Part shown: piece after piece, positions 45,084 through 54,407 of the stretch
How the letters are laid out: every line of letters starts with the position of its first letter
Numbering within the stretch: the stretch's first letter is position 1
From: Lutimonas saemankumensis
Lineage (GTDB): Bacteria; Bacteroidota; Bacteroidia; Flavobacteriales; Flavobacteriaceae
DNA length: 64,000 nucleotides
Assembly (NCBI RefSeq): GCF_020171465.1
Contig: NZ_JAIUZR010000003.1
Coordinates: 1,116,001 to 1,180,000, forward strand
Reading direction: 5' to 3'
Made by a program: the position numbers and the translations under genes
Notes under the pieces: generated by a model
Database searches by the model: none
Seen by the model: the letters and a program-made list of their open reading frames with translations, nothing else
What the model was told of the DNA's origin: nothing

Positions 45084-47180
45084 CTAACTAATATTTGACC
45101 AGATCGATTTGTTTTTCATAATATGCTGAAAGCTCATCCAGGTTTTCTGATGCAATGGATTCAGATGACCATTTTCGGCATAAACTACTTTTTTTGCCGC
45201 AGTTCTGGCTTTATACAAAAGTTCCGAATCCTGAACAATATCCGCTATTCTTAAATTTAATATGCCGCTTTGCTGTGTCCCCATTAAATCTCCGGGGCCC
45301 CTCAGTTTTAGATCAACCTCAGCAATTTTGAATCCATCATTCGTCTCGACCATCGTTTGTAAACGAGTTTTGGCTTCTTTTGTCAGCTTCATACTCGTCA
45401 TCAAAATACAATAGCTCTGGTCTGCACCACGCCCTACTCTTCCTCTTAACTGATGAAGCTGGGAGAGGCCAAATCGCTCGGCACTTTCAATAAGCATCAA
45501 ACTGGCGTTAGGAACATTGACACCTACTTCAATAACCGTTGTAGCCACCATGATCTGCGTCTCGCCTTTCACAAATCTCTGCATCTCATAATCTTTGTCC
45601 CTGGGCTTCATTTGTCCATGAACAATACTTATTCTGTAATCCGGTAAGGGAAATTCTCTCGAGATACTATCATAACCATCCATTAGATCCTTATAGTCCA
45701 ATTGTTCCGATTCCTTGATTAATGGGTAAACAATATAAACCTGCCTTCCTTTTGCAATTTCCTCCCGAATAAATTTAAACACTGACAGCCGGTTACTATC
45801 ATACCTGTGAATCGTCCGGATGGCTTTTCTGCCCGGGGGCAACTCATCAATTACAGAAATATCGAGATCGCCGTAAACACTCATGGCAAGGGTACGTGGA
45901 ATAGGTGTGGCTGTCATGACTAAAATATGAGGAGGGAGTTCATTTTTCATCCACATTTTCGCCCTCTGAGCAACTCCAAAACGGTGTTGTTCATCAATGA
46001 TAGCCAAACCCAGGTTTTCAAATTGAACTTTATCCTCAAACAAGGCATGGGTTCCTATCAAAATATGTAGACTCCCCTCTTCAAGTTCTCTATGAATCAT
46101 CTTTCTTTCTGAGGTAGAAGATGATCCCGTCAAAAGCCGAACATTAACCCCCATTGGCGCCAACAGTTCAGTTACCGCCGCAAAATGTTGCTGAGCAAGA
46201 ATTTCCGTTGGAGCTATAAATGCAGACTGATATTCATTATCCAAGGCAATTAACATAGTTAGCACAGCAACTATGGTCTTTCCCGATCCCACATCACCTT
46301 GAAGTAATCTGTTCATCTGAGCTCCGGTATTGACATCCCTTCGTATTTCCTTTAGAACTTTTTTCTGGGCCTTGGTCAGGTCAAAAGGAAGGTGCGTTGC
46401 ATAAAATTCATTAAAATACTTGCCAATACGATCAAAAACAAAGCCCTTGTTTTTGGTTTTACTATTTAGATTCTTGACAATTAGCTGCATTTGAATAAAA
46501 AAAAGTTCTTCAAATTTGAGCCTGTAACGTGCTTTGGACAATAGTACCTGACTCTGAGGAAAATGAACATTGAACATGGCTTCATTTTTAGAGATTAACC
46601 CCTCTTCCTTTAAAATAACCTGACTCAGGGTTTCATTGTACTTATCTTTTGTTTCAAGAAACAGCTGTTGCTGCATTTTCTGCATCACTCGATTACTTAC
46701 CCCTTTATTCGAAAGGATTTCCGTTGAACGGTAAACCGGTTGCATTGCACTTTTAAACCCCTTCTTATAATCTTTCAGAAGTTCCATTTCAGGATGAGGC
46801 ATGTTGAAGAGACCATTGAAGAAATTCACTTTACCAAAGACCACATAAGGCTGGTTCATTTTTAAAGAATCTTTGATCCATTTTACCCCTTTGAACCAAA
46901 CCAATTCCATTCTTCCGGTATCATCCCCGAACTGAGCCACCAAACGGCTCCCTCTCTTCTGTTTAACCATCTTTACAGCGCTAATCGTTCCAATGATCTG
47001 CACTTCGGAACTATTTACCTGAAGCTCCCTGATTTTATAAAATCGAGTGCGATCTATGTACCGATGAGGAAAAAAATTAGCCAGATCAGCATAGGTGAAA
47101 ATTCCCAGCTCCTTGCCCAATAGCTGAGCTCTCGATGGTCCGACTCCTTTTAAATATGATATAGAGGTTTGAAAGATAAT
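45084..47180 (-). CDS. recG: ATP-dependent DNA helicase RecG (start codon unusual)
   Basis: RecG remodels stalled replication forks. The wedge/OB region (VQIIGTISAVKMVKQKRG), Walker A LLQGDVGSGKTIV, DExH-like IIDEQHRFG, and QLRGRVGRGADQ motif VI are all clear. The first canonical start in frame is TTG at 47120, which would begin inside a conserved helix. The frame continues upstream as SISYLKGVGPSRAQLL, the typical RecG N-terminus, without any ATG, GTG or TTG. I place the start at ATT (47178-47180) by comparison with the family; ATA (47193-47195) is an alternative. A perfect divergent promoter lies on the other strand at 47239. Confidence 0.9.
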   Translation of the reverse strand: MIFQTSISYLKGVGPSRAQLLGKELGIFTYADLANFFPHRYIDRTRFYKIRELQVNSSEVQIIGTISAVKMVKQKRGSRLVAQFGDDTGRMELVWFKGVKWIKDSLKMNQPYVVFGKVNFFNGLFNMPHPEMELLKDYKKGFKSAMQPVYRSTEILSNKGVSNRVMQKMQQQLFLETKDKYNETLSQVILKEEGLISKNEAMFNVHFPQSQVLLSKARYRLKFEELFFIQMQLIVKNLNSKTKNKGFVFDRIGKYFNEFYATHLPFDLTKAQKKVLKEIRRDVNTGAQMNRLLQGDVGSGKTIVAVLTMLIALDNEYQSAFIAPTEILAQQHFAAVTELLAPMGVNVRLLTGSSSTSERKMIHRELEEGSLHILIGTHALFEDKVQFENLGLAIIDEQHRFGVAQRAKMWMKNELPPHILVMTATPIPRTLAMSVYGDLDISVIDELPPGRKAIRTIHRYDSNRLSVFKFIREEIAKGRQVYIVYPLIKESEQLDYKDLMDGYDSISREFPLPDYRISIVHGQMKPRDKDYEMQRFVKGETQIMVATTVIEVGVNVPNASLMLIESAERFGLSQLHQLRGRVGRGADQSYCILMTSMKLTKEAKTRLQTMVETNDGFKIAEVDLKLRGPGDLMGTQQSGILNLRIADIVQDSELLYKARTAAKKVVYAENGHLNPLHQKTWMSFQHIMKNKSIWSNIS

Positions 47181-47238
47181 CTGATAGTTATTTATTCCTG
47201 TTACGAAAATATAAAACTTAATTCTTTTCCATATTTTT

Positions 47239-47246
47239 TACTTTTG
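47239..47246 (+). promoter_or_regulatory. Promoter -7 element of the TIGR02757 gene (TACTTTTG)
   Basis: Exact TAnnTTTG match, 18 bases before the ATG at 47265. Confidence 0.62.
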
Positions 47247-47264
47247 ATTTTTTAATCATTATTT

Positions 47265-48023
47265 ATGTTATCAGATGAGATCATAACTCTATTGGAAGAA
47301 AAGGTTTTTGAATACAACAATCCTAAGTTTATAGAATCCGACCCCATTCAGGTACCACACCGTTACACTGTGAAGGAGGATATTGAGATATCGGCATTTT
47401 TAACCGCCACTATCGCATGGGGAAACCGCAAAATGATTATCAAAAACGCAGAAAAACTGATGGAACTTATGGGGAATTCTCCCTACGATTTTGTCATGGA
47501 ATACGAAAAACATAATTCTCCGGATTTTATCCATAGAACGTTTAATTCCACAGATCTTGATTTTTTTCTTACAAGCTTAAAATATATTTACAGGGAACAC
47601 AAAGGTTTAGAAACAATATTTACGCGTTATGCCTCTCCTGACAACACACAGGTCGCCATACATCAATTTAAAAAGGTCTTTTTTTCAATACCGCATCCTT
47701 TAAGAACCATGAAACACGTTTCGGACCCTTTGAAAGGGTCTGCTGCCAAAAGAATCAACATGTTTTTGAGATGGATGGTCCGAAAGGATGAGGCAGGAGT
47801 AGATTTTGGACTCTGGAAGGATATTTTACCGGCAGCTCTTTCATGTCCGCTGGATATCCATTCGGGCAATGTGGCCAGAAAACTGGGATTACTGAAAAGA
47901 AGGCAAAACGATGCGAAAGCACTTAAAGAACTGGATCTTAATTTACGTGCTTTAGATCCCTCTGATCCGGTTAAATTTGATTTTGCCCTGTTTGGACTCG
48001 GAGTATTTGAAAAGTTTTCGTAA
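47265..48023 (+). CDS. TIGR02757 family protein
   Basis: A 252-residue soluble protein. EYNNPKFIESDPIQVPHRYTVKEDIEI at the N-terminus, ISAFLTATIAWGNRKMIIKNAEKLMELMG, and the C-terminal CPLDIHSGNVARKLGLLKRRQNDAKALKELD and DPVKFDFALFGLGV are the features of this family. It is defined only by conservation, mostly in Bacteroidota. No enzymatic motif is evident. The divergent neighbour is recG; downstream after 49 bases is an RNA methyltransferase with its own promoter. Confidence 0.88.
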   Translation: MLSDEIITLLEEKVFEYNNPKFIESDPIQVPHRYTVKEDIEISAFLTATIAWGNRKMIIKNAEKLMELMGNSPYDFVMEYEKHNSPDFIHRTFNSTDLDFFLTSLKYIYREHKGLETIFTRYASPDNTQVAIHQFKKVFFSIPHPLRTMKHVSDPLKGSAAKRINMFLRWMVRKDEAGVDFGLWKDILPAALSCPLDIHSGNVARKLGLLKRRQNDAKALKELDLNLRALDPSDPVKFDFALFGLGVFEKFS

Positions 48024-48043
48024 ATCACTATGCTTTAATTGGC

Positions 48044-48051
48044 TACCTTTG
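48044..48051 (+). promoter_or_regulatory. Promoter -7 element of the RsmB-like gene (TACCTTTG)
   Basis: Exact TAnnTTTG match, 21 bases before the ATG at 48073. Confidence 0.62.
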
Positions 48052-48072
48052 CATCCCAAAATTTAAAATGTC

Positions 48073-49278
48073 ATGCGTTTACACAGAAATTTAGTCTCAG
48101 CGGTTGTTCATGCCCTGGATCTTATTTATAACGAGAATGAATATGCAGACAAAGTGGTACAAAGAACTTTGAAATTAGATAAAAGGTGGGGGTCGAGAGA
48201 CCGAAAGTTTGTCGCCGAGACCATTTATGACATGGTTCGATGGAAAAGATTGTACAATGAAATAGCGGGAACCAAAGGACATTATACGCGAGAAAACATC
48301 TGGAAAAACTTTGCAGTCTGGGCCACTTTAAAAGGCATTGACCTGCCTGACTGGAAACACTTTGAAGGTACACCGACAAGAAGAATAAAAGGAAAATTCG
48401 ACGAGCTTCAAGGTATAAGGAAATTCAGAGAGTCGATTCCGGACTGGATGGATGAAACGGGCTTTGAAGAATTAGGAGATAAATGGGATAAGGAGTTAAA
48501 AGAACTGAATAAACAGGCCCGTGTTATATTGAGGACAAACACCCTGAAAACAACAAAAAAAGAGCTTAAGGCGGCTCTTGAAGCTGAAAGAATAGATACG
48601 GAATTTATTCCCGGATATCCTGATGCCCTTGTATTAACAGAAAGAAAAAATGTTTTTTTGACCAAGGCATTTAAAAATGGACTTTTTGAAGTTCAGGACG
48701 CATCTTCGCAGCTGGTAGCTCCCTTTCTGGATGTACAACCAGGTCAAAAAGTTGTGGATACCTGTGCAGGTGCAGGAGGAAAAACTCTCCATCTGGCATC
48801 ACTTATGAAGAATAAAGGTCAGATCATCGCCATGGATATCCATGGTCATAAACTGGCTGAATTAAAAAAACGGGCTAAAAGAGACGGAGCCCATAATATT
48901 GAAAACCGTACCATTGAAAATTCAAAGGTGATCAAACGTCTCAAGGGAAAAGCCGACCGTGTTCTGATTGATGCGCCATGCAGCGGTATAGGAGTTTTAA
49001 AAAGAAACCCTGATTCTAAATGGAAACTCGACAAAGAATTTTTGGACAGGATCAGAAAAACACAGGCCGAAATTTTGAATCAATATTCATCCATGGTTAA
49101 AAAAGGAGGTAAACTGGTTTATGCCACTTGTTCCATTCTTCCTTCTGAAAATGAGAAACAGGTTGAATCGTTCCTATCCGCTCACAAAGACTTTACATTG
49201 ATAAAAGATAAAAAGGTATCACCTTCAACTTCAGGATTTGACGGATTTTATATGGCTCTTTTGCAAAAAGAGTCATAA
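48073..49278 (+). CDS. RsmB/NOP family RNA (cytosine-5) methyltransferase
   Basis: A 401-residue protein. Residues 1-140 resemble the NusB-like N-terminal domain of RsmB. The SAM-binding motif I is DTCAGAGGKTLHLA near residue 235. The catalytic cysteines are in DAPCSGIGVLKRNPDSKW (about 302) and YATCSILPSENEKQ (about 356), the paired cysteines of RNA m5C methyltransferases. The target, probably a 16S rRNA cytosine, is inferred from the domain order. No downstream partner gene is obvious. Confidence 0.92.
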   Translation: MRLHRNLVSAVVHALDLIYNENEYADKVVQRTLKLDKRWGSRDRKFVAETIYDMVRWKRLYNEIAGTKGHYTRENIWKNFAVWATLKGIDLPDWKHFEGTPTRRIKGKFDELQGIRKFRESIPDWMDETGFEELGDKWDKELKELNKQARVILRTNTLKTTKKELKAALEAERIDTEFIPGYPDALVLTERKNVFLTKAFKNGLFEVQDASSQLVAPFLDVQPGQKVVDTCAGAGGKTLHLASLMKNKGQIIAMDIHGHKLAELKKRAKRDGAHNIENRTIENSKVIKRLKGKADRVLIDAPCSGIGVLKRNPDSKWKLDKEFLDRIRKTQAEILNQYSSMVKKGGKLVYATCSILPSENEKQVESFLSAHKDFTLIKDKKVSPSTSGFDGFYMALLQKES

Positions 49279-49367
49279 AAAGTATCAGAAACAACAATGA
49301 TTTCTATTCGTTAAAGATTTTATTTAATATTATTAACAATCTCTCCAATTATAATGGGTCAATTGAT

Positions 49368-49375
49368 TAAATTTG
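49368..49375 (+). promoter_or_regulatory. Promoter -7 element of purL (TAAATTTG)
   Basis: Exact TAnnTTTG match. The upstream in-frame TTG (49373) lies inside this element, so it cannot be the translation start; ATG 49409 is 33 bases downstream. Confidence 0.65.
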
Positions 49376-49408
49376 CATTTTTCCAAATCGAAAGATAATA
49401 TCTGTCAA

Positions 49409-52400
49409 ATGATCTACTTTTTTAATCAAAAACAAACAGTTTTTGCCGTTTCTTCCCAAGAAGAAATCAGTAAAGAAAATCTTGAAAAATTAATTTGGTT
49501 GTTTGGTAATGCCAAGGAACTAAAATCGGAGACGCTTAAAGGAAATTTTGTCGGGCCAAGAAAGGAAATGATCAGCCCGTGGAGCACCAATGCCGTTGAA
49601 ATCACCCAAAACATGGGTATAACAGGAATAAGTCGCATTGAAGAATTTTTCAGCTCTTCAAGCGATAATCCTGATTTTGACCCGATGATCCAACATCATT
49701 ACAAGGAATTAGATCAGGATATTTTTACGGTGAATATTGAACCTGAACCTGTATTCGAAATAGAGGATATCGCAGCTTATAACCAAAAAGAGGGACTGGC
49801 TTTAAGCGATGAAGAAATTGACTACTTAAAGGATTTATCCAACAAACTTGGCAGAAAGCTTACAGATTCGGAAATTTTTGGATTTTCTCAGGTTAATTCA
49901 GAACACTGCAGGCATAAAATTTTCAACGGGACCTTTGTTATTGATGGAGAAGAGAAACCGGTGTCCTTGTTTAAAATGATCAAAAGAACTTCAGCTGAAA
50001 ATCCAAATACCATTGTATCCGCCTATAAGGACAATGTGGCATTTATTGAGGGGCCTGTTATTGAACAGTTTGCACCAAAATCAGCGGACAAACCCGATTA
50101 TTATGAGATAAAAAAAGTAAGATCAGTTATATCTCTGAAGGCTGAAACTCATAATTTTCCGACTACTGTGGAACCTTTCAACGGAGCTGCCACCGGGTCA
50201 GGTGGAGAAATAAGGGACAGGCTCGCAGGAGGTAAAGGGTCGTTGCCATTGGCCGGAACCGCAGTTTATATGACGCCTTATTCAAGACTTACCGAAAATC
50301 GTTCCTGGGAGAACATGCAAGAGAGAAAATGGTTGTATCAAACTCCTATTGACTTACTCATAAAAGCTTCTAACGGGGCTTCAGATTTTGGAAACAAATT
50401 TGGTCAGCCATTGATTTCAGGTTCACTATATACTTTTGAGCATGAAGAGCACAATCGTAAACTTGGATTTGACAAAGTAATCATGCTTGCCGGAGGTATT
50501 GGATATGGAAAAGAATCAGATAGTTTAAAAGAAAAACCTGTCAAAGGAGACAGTATCATTCTGCTTGGCGGGGACAACTATCGCATTGGAATGGGTGGTG
50601 CCGCAGTATCCTCGGCTGATACCGGAGAATTTGACACCGCCATTACGCTCAATGCGGTTCAAAGATCGAATCCCGAAATGCAAAAGAGAGTAGCCAACAC
50701 AATACGTGGAATGGTTGAAGGAGAAGAGAACAAGATCATTTCTATCCATGATCACGGTGCGGGAGGACATCTTAACTGCCTTTCGGAACTTGTTGAAGAA
50801 ACCGGAGGACTTATCGATCTTGACGCCTTACCTGTAGGAGATAAAACCTTGTCATCCAAAGAAATAATCGGAAATGAATCTCAGGAAAGGATGGGCTTGG
50901 TTATTCACGAAAAGGACCACGACCTATTGCATAGAATTGCTGACAGGGAAAGATCTCCGATCTATGATGTTGGTGAAGTTACCGATGACTTTCGATTTAC
51001 TTTTTCTTCGGAAAAAACAGGTGAAAAACCAATGGATTTTGATCTGGCGGATATGTTTGGAAGCTCACCTCATACCATCATGAAGGACAGAACGGTTGAA
51101 AGAAAGTTTGGCCCGGTTGAATATCATTCCTCGGATATTTATGAGGACACAAAAAAATTACTCCAGCTCGAGGCAGTGGCATGTAAAGACTGGCTGACAA
51201 ATAAAGTAGATCGATGTGTTGGTGGAAAGGTGGCAAAACAACAATGTGCCGGTTCCCTTCAGCTTCCATTAAATGATGTGGGTGTCATGGCGCTGGACTA
51301 CAAAGGAATAAGCGGAATAGCAACCTCAATCGGGCATGCTGTTGCAAGTGCCCTGATCGATGAAAAAGCAGGTTCTAAAAATGCAATCGCAGAATCCCTA
51401 ACCAATATTGTCTGGGCGCCCTTAAAAGGAGGGTTAAAATCTGTTTCTCTTTCGGCCAACTGGATGTGGCCTTGCAGAAACGAAGGTGAAGATGCGAGAC
51501 TTTACAATGCGGTTCAGGCCGTCTCTGAATTCTCTATTGCTTTGGGGATTAACGTCCCTACCGGTAAAGATTCCCTTTCTATGAAGCAAAAATACCCCAA
51601 TGAAGAAGTAATCGCTCCGGGAACGGTGATCATTTCTGCAGCAGGTGAAGTAAACGACATCCGAAAGGTTGTAGAACCGGTTTTACAGATCTCTGAGAAC
51701 AACAAGATCATATACATTGATTTTTCAAAAGATGAATTTCATCTGGGAGGATCAAGTTTCGCCCAGATCAGAAACAGCGTAGGGGCTTCAACCCCGGATA
51801 TTAAAGATCCGCTTTACTTTGGAAACTGTTTCAATTCGGTTCAGGAATTGATCAATAATGACCTTGTGCTTGCCGGTCATGATATTTCATCGGGTGGATT
51901 AATAACTACGCTGCTTGAAATGTGCTTTGCAGAAAATGAACTTGGAGCGCAGATCGATTTGAGTTCTGTGGAAGAAAGGGATCCCATGAAGGTATTATTT
52001 TCGGAAAATAGCGGAGTCGTTCTGCAAATAAATGATCTGGAAAAAGTTTCGGAATTACTTAACAGAAATAAGGTTAATTTCCATGTGATCGGAAACGCAA
52101 TAAGATCCGGTAATCTTGAAATCTCAAACTTTGACCTTAGTTTTAATATAGAACAATACAGAGACTATTGGTACACAACGTCGTTTTTGCTGGACAAAGA
52201 ACAAACTGCCAACGGACTGGCCGAAGAAAGGTTTGAGAATTATAAAAAACAGCCTTTAAGATATACGTTTCCCGAGGCTTTTTCAGGAAACTTACCGGTC
52301 ATCCAAGAAACTGTGCAAAGACCTAAAGCGGCTATAATCAGGGAAAAAGGGTCAAACAGTGAAAGGGAAATGGCCAATGCCATGTACCTTGCAGGCTTTG

Positions 52401-53071
52401 ACGTTAAGGACGTGCACATGACGGACCTGATTAGTGGTCGTGAAACCCTCGAAGATATTCAGTTTATAGGTGCGGTTGGAGGATTTTCAAATTCCGATGT
52501 ACTGGGTTCAGCCAAAGGTTGGGCAGGAGCATTTCTTTACAACGAAAGAGCGAATAAAACGCTCAAAAAATTCTTTGAAAGAAAAGACACTTTGTCTGTA
52601 GGTATCTGTAACGGTTGTCAATTGTTTGTTGAGTTGGAAATGATCAATCCAGACCATAAAGAAAAACCTAAAATGCTTCATAATAACTCTTTTAAGCACG
52701 AAAGTTCATTTACTTCGGTTAAAATTCAACCCAACAATTCCGTTATGCTATCCGGACTGGAAGGATTGACCTTAGGGGTATGGATTTCTCACGGTGAAGG
52801 AAAATTTAGTTTTCCATATGAAGAATCGAGATATAATATTGTGGCAAAATACGGTTATGAGGGTTATCCGGCCAATCCGAACGGATCTGATTTTAACACG
52901 GCCATGATGGCCAGTGACGACGGAAGACATCTGGTTATGATGCCTCATATTGAAAGGTCGATTTTTCAATGGAACTGGGCCAACTACCCGTCAGGCAGGA
53001 AAGATGAGGTAAGCCCATGGCTGGAAGCCTTTGTCAATGCCAGAAAATGGATTGAAAATCATCAGGACTAA
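49409..53071 (+). CDS. purL: Phosphoribosylformylglycinamidine synthase (large, single-chain)
   Basis: A 1220-residue FGAM synthase converting FGAR to FGAM with glutamine and ATP, the fourth step of purine synthesis. The N-terminal PurS-like region is followed by the synthetase core (SEHCRHKIFNG, KAETHNFPTTVEPFNGAATGSGGEIRD), and the C-terminal glutaminase (GICNGCQLF with the nucleophile Cys, MPHIERSIFQW with the His). The single-chain form matches the proteobacterial and Bacteroidota type. ATG 49409 is chosen because the longer frame starts in the promoter. Confidence 0.96.
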   Translation: MIYFFNQKQTVFAVSSQEEISKENLEKLIWLFGNAKELKSETLKGNFVGPRKEMISPWSTNAVEITQNMGITGISRIEEFFSSSSDNPDFDPMIQHHYKELDQDIFTVNIEPEPVFEIEDIAAYNQKEGLALSDEEIDYLKDLSNKLGRKLTDSEIFGFSQVNSEHCRHKIFNGTFVIDGEEKPVSLFKMIKRTSAENPNTIVSAYKDNVAFIEGPVIEQFAPKSADKPDYYEIKKVRSVISLKAETHNFPTTVEPFNGAATGSGGEIRDRLAGGKGSLPLAGTAVYMTPYSRLTENRSWENMQERKWLYQTPIDLLIKASNGASDFGNKFGQPLISGSLYTFEHEEHNRKLGFDKVIMLAGGIGYGKESDSLKEKPVKGDSIILLGGDNYRIGMGGAAVSSADTGEFDTAITLNAVQRSNPEMQKRVANTIRGMVEGEENKIISIHDHGAGGHLNCLSELVEETGGLIDLDALPVGDKTLSSKEIIGNESQERMGLVIHEKDHDLLHRIADRERSPIYDVGEVTDDFRFTFSSEKTGEKPMDFDLADMFGSSPHTIMKDRTVERKFGPVEYHSSDIYEDTKKLLQLEAVACKDWLTNKVDRCVGGKVAKQQCAGSLQLPLNDVGVMALDYKGISGIATSIGHAVASALIDEKAGSKNAIAESLTNIVWAPLKGGLKSVSLSANWMWPCRNEGEDARLYNAVQAVSEFSIALGINVPTGKDSLSMKQKYPNEEVIAPGTVIISAAGEVNDIRKVVEPVLQISENNKIIYIDFSKDEFHLGGSSFAQIRNSVGASTPDIKDPLYFGNCFNSVQELINNDLVLAGHDISSGGLITTLLEMCFAENELGAQIDLSSVEERDPMKVLFSENSGVVLQINDLEKVSELLNRNKVNFHVIGNAIRSGNLEISNFDLSFNIEQYRDYWYTTSFLLDKEQTANGLAEERFENYKKQPLRYTFPEAFSGNLPVIQETVQRPKAAIIREKGSNSEREMANAMYLAGFDVKDVHMTDLISGRETLEDIQFIGAVGGFSNSDVLGSAKGWAGAFLYNERANKTLKKFFERKDTLSVGICNGCQLFVELEMINPDHKEKPKMLHNNSFKHESSFTSVKIQPNNSVMLSGLEGLTLGVWISHGEGKFSFPYEESRYNIVAKYGYEGYPANPNGSDFNTAMMASDDGRHLVMMPHIERSIFQWNWANYPSGRKDEVSPWLEAFVNARKWIENHQD

Positions 53072-53103
53072 CCAGACCATTAAAACTGAATTCCTAGGAT
53101 CGG

Positions 53104-54387
53104 CTAGGTTTTCTGTTTCTTTTTCTTGGCTGCTGGAAATAATACATTGTTAAGTATTAGTCTGTATCCGGGAGAATTTGGGTGCAGATCAAGCTCGGTT
53201 TTCGGATCCCCCACCCTGTGCTGGTAATCTTCCGGGTCATGTCCGCCGAAAAAGGTAAACATTCCTTTGCCCTTGACACCATGAATGTATCTGGCTTCAC
53301 CATTGACATTATTTTGCCCCATGATCAAAACAGTTGGTTTTATCAAGTTACTGTCAAAGGCTGTGGTTTGCCCCATAAATCCCTTTACGAGTAAGGTGTG
53401 ATTCTGGCAAAGCATACTTGGAACCATGTCCCATTTTGCTGAGTACTCTTTTAATTCGAAATAATCTTCTGTCCTAAGGACCTTTCTTTTTCGCGTGGTG
53501 TCAATATTTGAAAATTCGTAAACAACCGGATTCCTCTCCAATTGATAGTCGGTAAAGGCAAAAGTGTTTCCAAAATCGAGCTTATTCTGATATCCACGTT
53601 CAGAAGGATCACCGTCAAACATAACTTCACAAATATCAATACCCTCCGCTGAAAGCGCAATATCAAAACTATCCGTTGCTGAGCACATAGCGAACATAAA
53701 CCCACCTCCAAAAACGTAATCTCTTATTTTCAGCGCTACATCCAGTTTTTGCTGTGAAACTTTATCATAGCCCATTTCCCGGGCTCTTTTTTCAGAATTC
53801 ACCTTGTTCTCAATGTACCAGGGCGCCGTTCGAAAGGCACCGTAAAATTTACCATACTGGCCGGTAAAATCTTCATGATGTAAATGCAGCCATTCATAAA
53901 GTAATAGTTTGTCCTCAAGGACCTCCTGATCGTAAACTACCTCATAGGGAATTTCCGCATACTGCAGAACCATGGTAACAGCATCGTCCCACGGCTGCTT
54001 ATCTTTAGGAGAATAAACTGCAATTTTGGGAGCTTTTTCCAATACAACAGCCTCCATATTCATAGAAGGACTAGAGATCATTTCAATTATTTTGATCGAT
54101 TCCGCATCAGAAATTATTTCAAATGAAACTCCCCTTATGGTGCATTCACGCCTGAACTCGTCATGATCTTCAAGCAAAAAGGAACCTCCTCTGTAATTCA
54201 GGAGCCATTGTACTTTTCTTCCCTGAAGCAACGATTTGAATGTTATTCCGTAAGCCTTTAAATGATTTGACTGACTGGAATCATCCATAGGAATTAATAG
54301 AAAAGATGCGAAAAGATTTGTGGGAGAAAAAAGAACCAATACGAATAACAAGACAGCAGTAATTGTACAAATCCTTTTATTCTGCAT
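53104..54387 (-). CDS. Secreted Bacteroidota protein commonly labelled asparagine synthetase B
   Basis: A 427-residue exported protein (signal: ICTITAVLLFVLVLFSPTNLFAS). It has LNYRGGSFLL, SPKDKQPWDDAVTMVL, LHLHHEDFTGQYGKF, GGGFMFAMCSATDSFDIAL, and FFGGHDPEDYQHRVGDP. The GxFMFAMCSATD block resembles a class I glutaminase nucleophile elbow, and GGHDPED could hold the His. There is no N-terminal Cys nor ATP-pyrophosphatase P-loop, so it is not a real asparagine synthetase. The true function is unknown. A basic KKKKQKT tail ends the protein. It lies 21 bases downstream of dnaB on the same strand. Confidence 0.78.
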   Translation of the reverse strand: MQNKRICTITAVLLFVLVLFSPTNLFASFLLIPMDDSSQSNHLKAYGITFKSLLQGRKVQWLLNYRGGSFLLEDHDEFRRECTIRGVSFEIISDAESIKIIEMISSPSMNMEAVVLEKAPKIAVYSPKDKQPWDDAVTMVLQYAEIPYEVVYDQEVLEDKLLLYEWLHLHHEDFTGQYGKFYGAFRTAPWYIENKVNSEKRAREMGYDKVSQQKLDVALKIRDYVFGGGFMFAMCSATDSFDIALSAEGIDICEVMFDGDPSERGYQNKLDFGNTFAFTDYQLERNPVVYEFSNIDTTRKRKVLRTEDYFELKEYSAKWDMVPSMLCQNHTLLVKGFMGQTTAFDSNLIKPTVLIMGQNNVNGEARYIHGVKGKGMFTFFGGHDPEDYQHRVGDPKTELDLHPNSPGYRLILNNVLFPAAKKKKQKT

Positions 54388-54407
54388 AATGGAATTAATT
54401 AAAGATT

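Noticed and set aside
49373-49408. Upstream extension of purL from TTG
   Set aside because: The TTG is part of a perfect promoter -7 element, and the extra residues are not family-like.
53093-53108. CCTAG/CTAGG dyad followed by TTTT as a purL terminator
   Set aside because: Only 5 bp, overlaps the stop codon of the convergent gene, and has a short T run; too weak to call.
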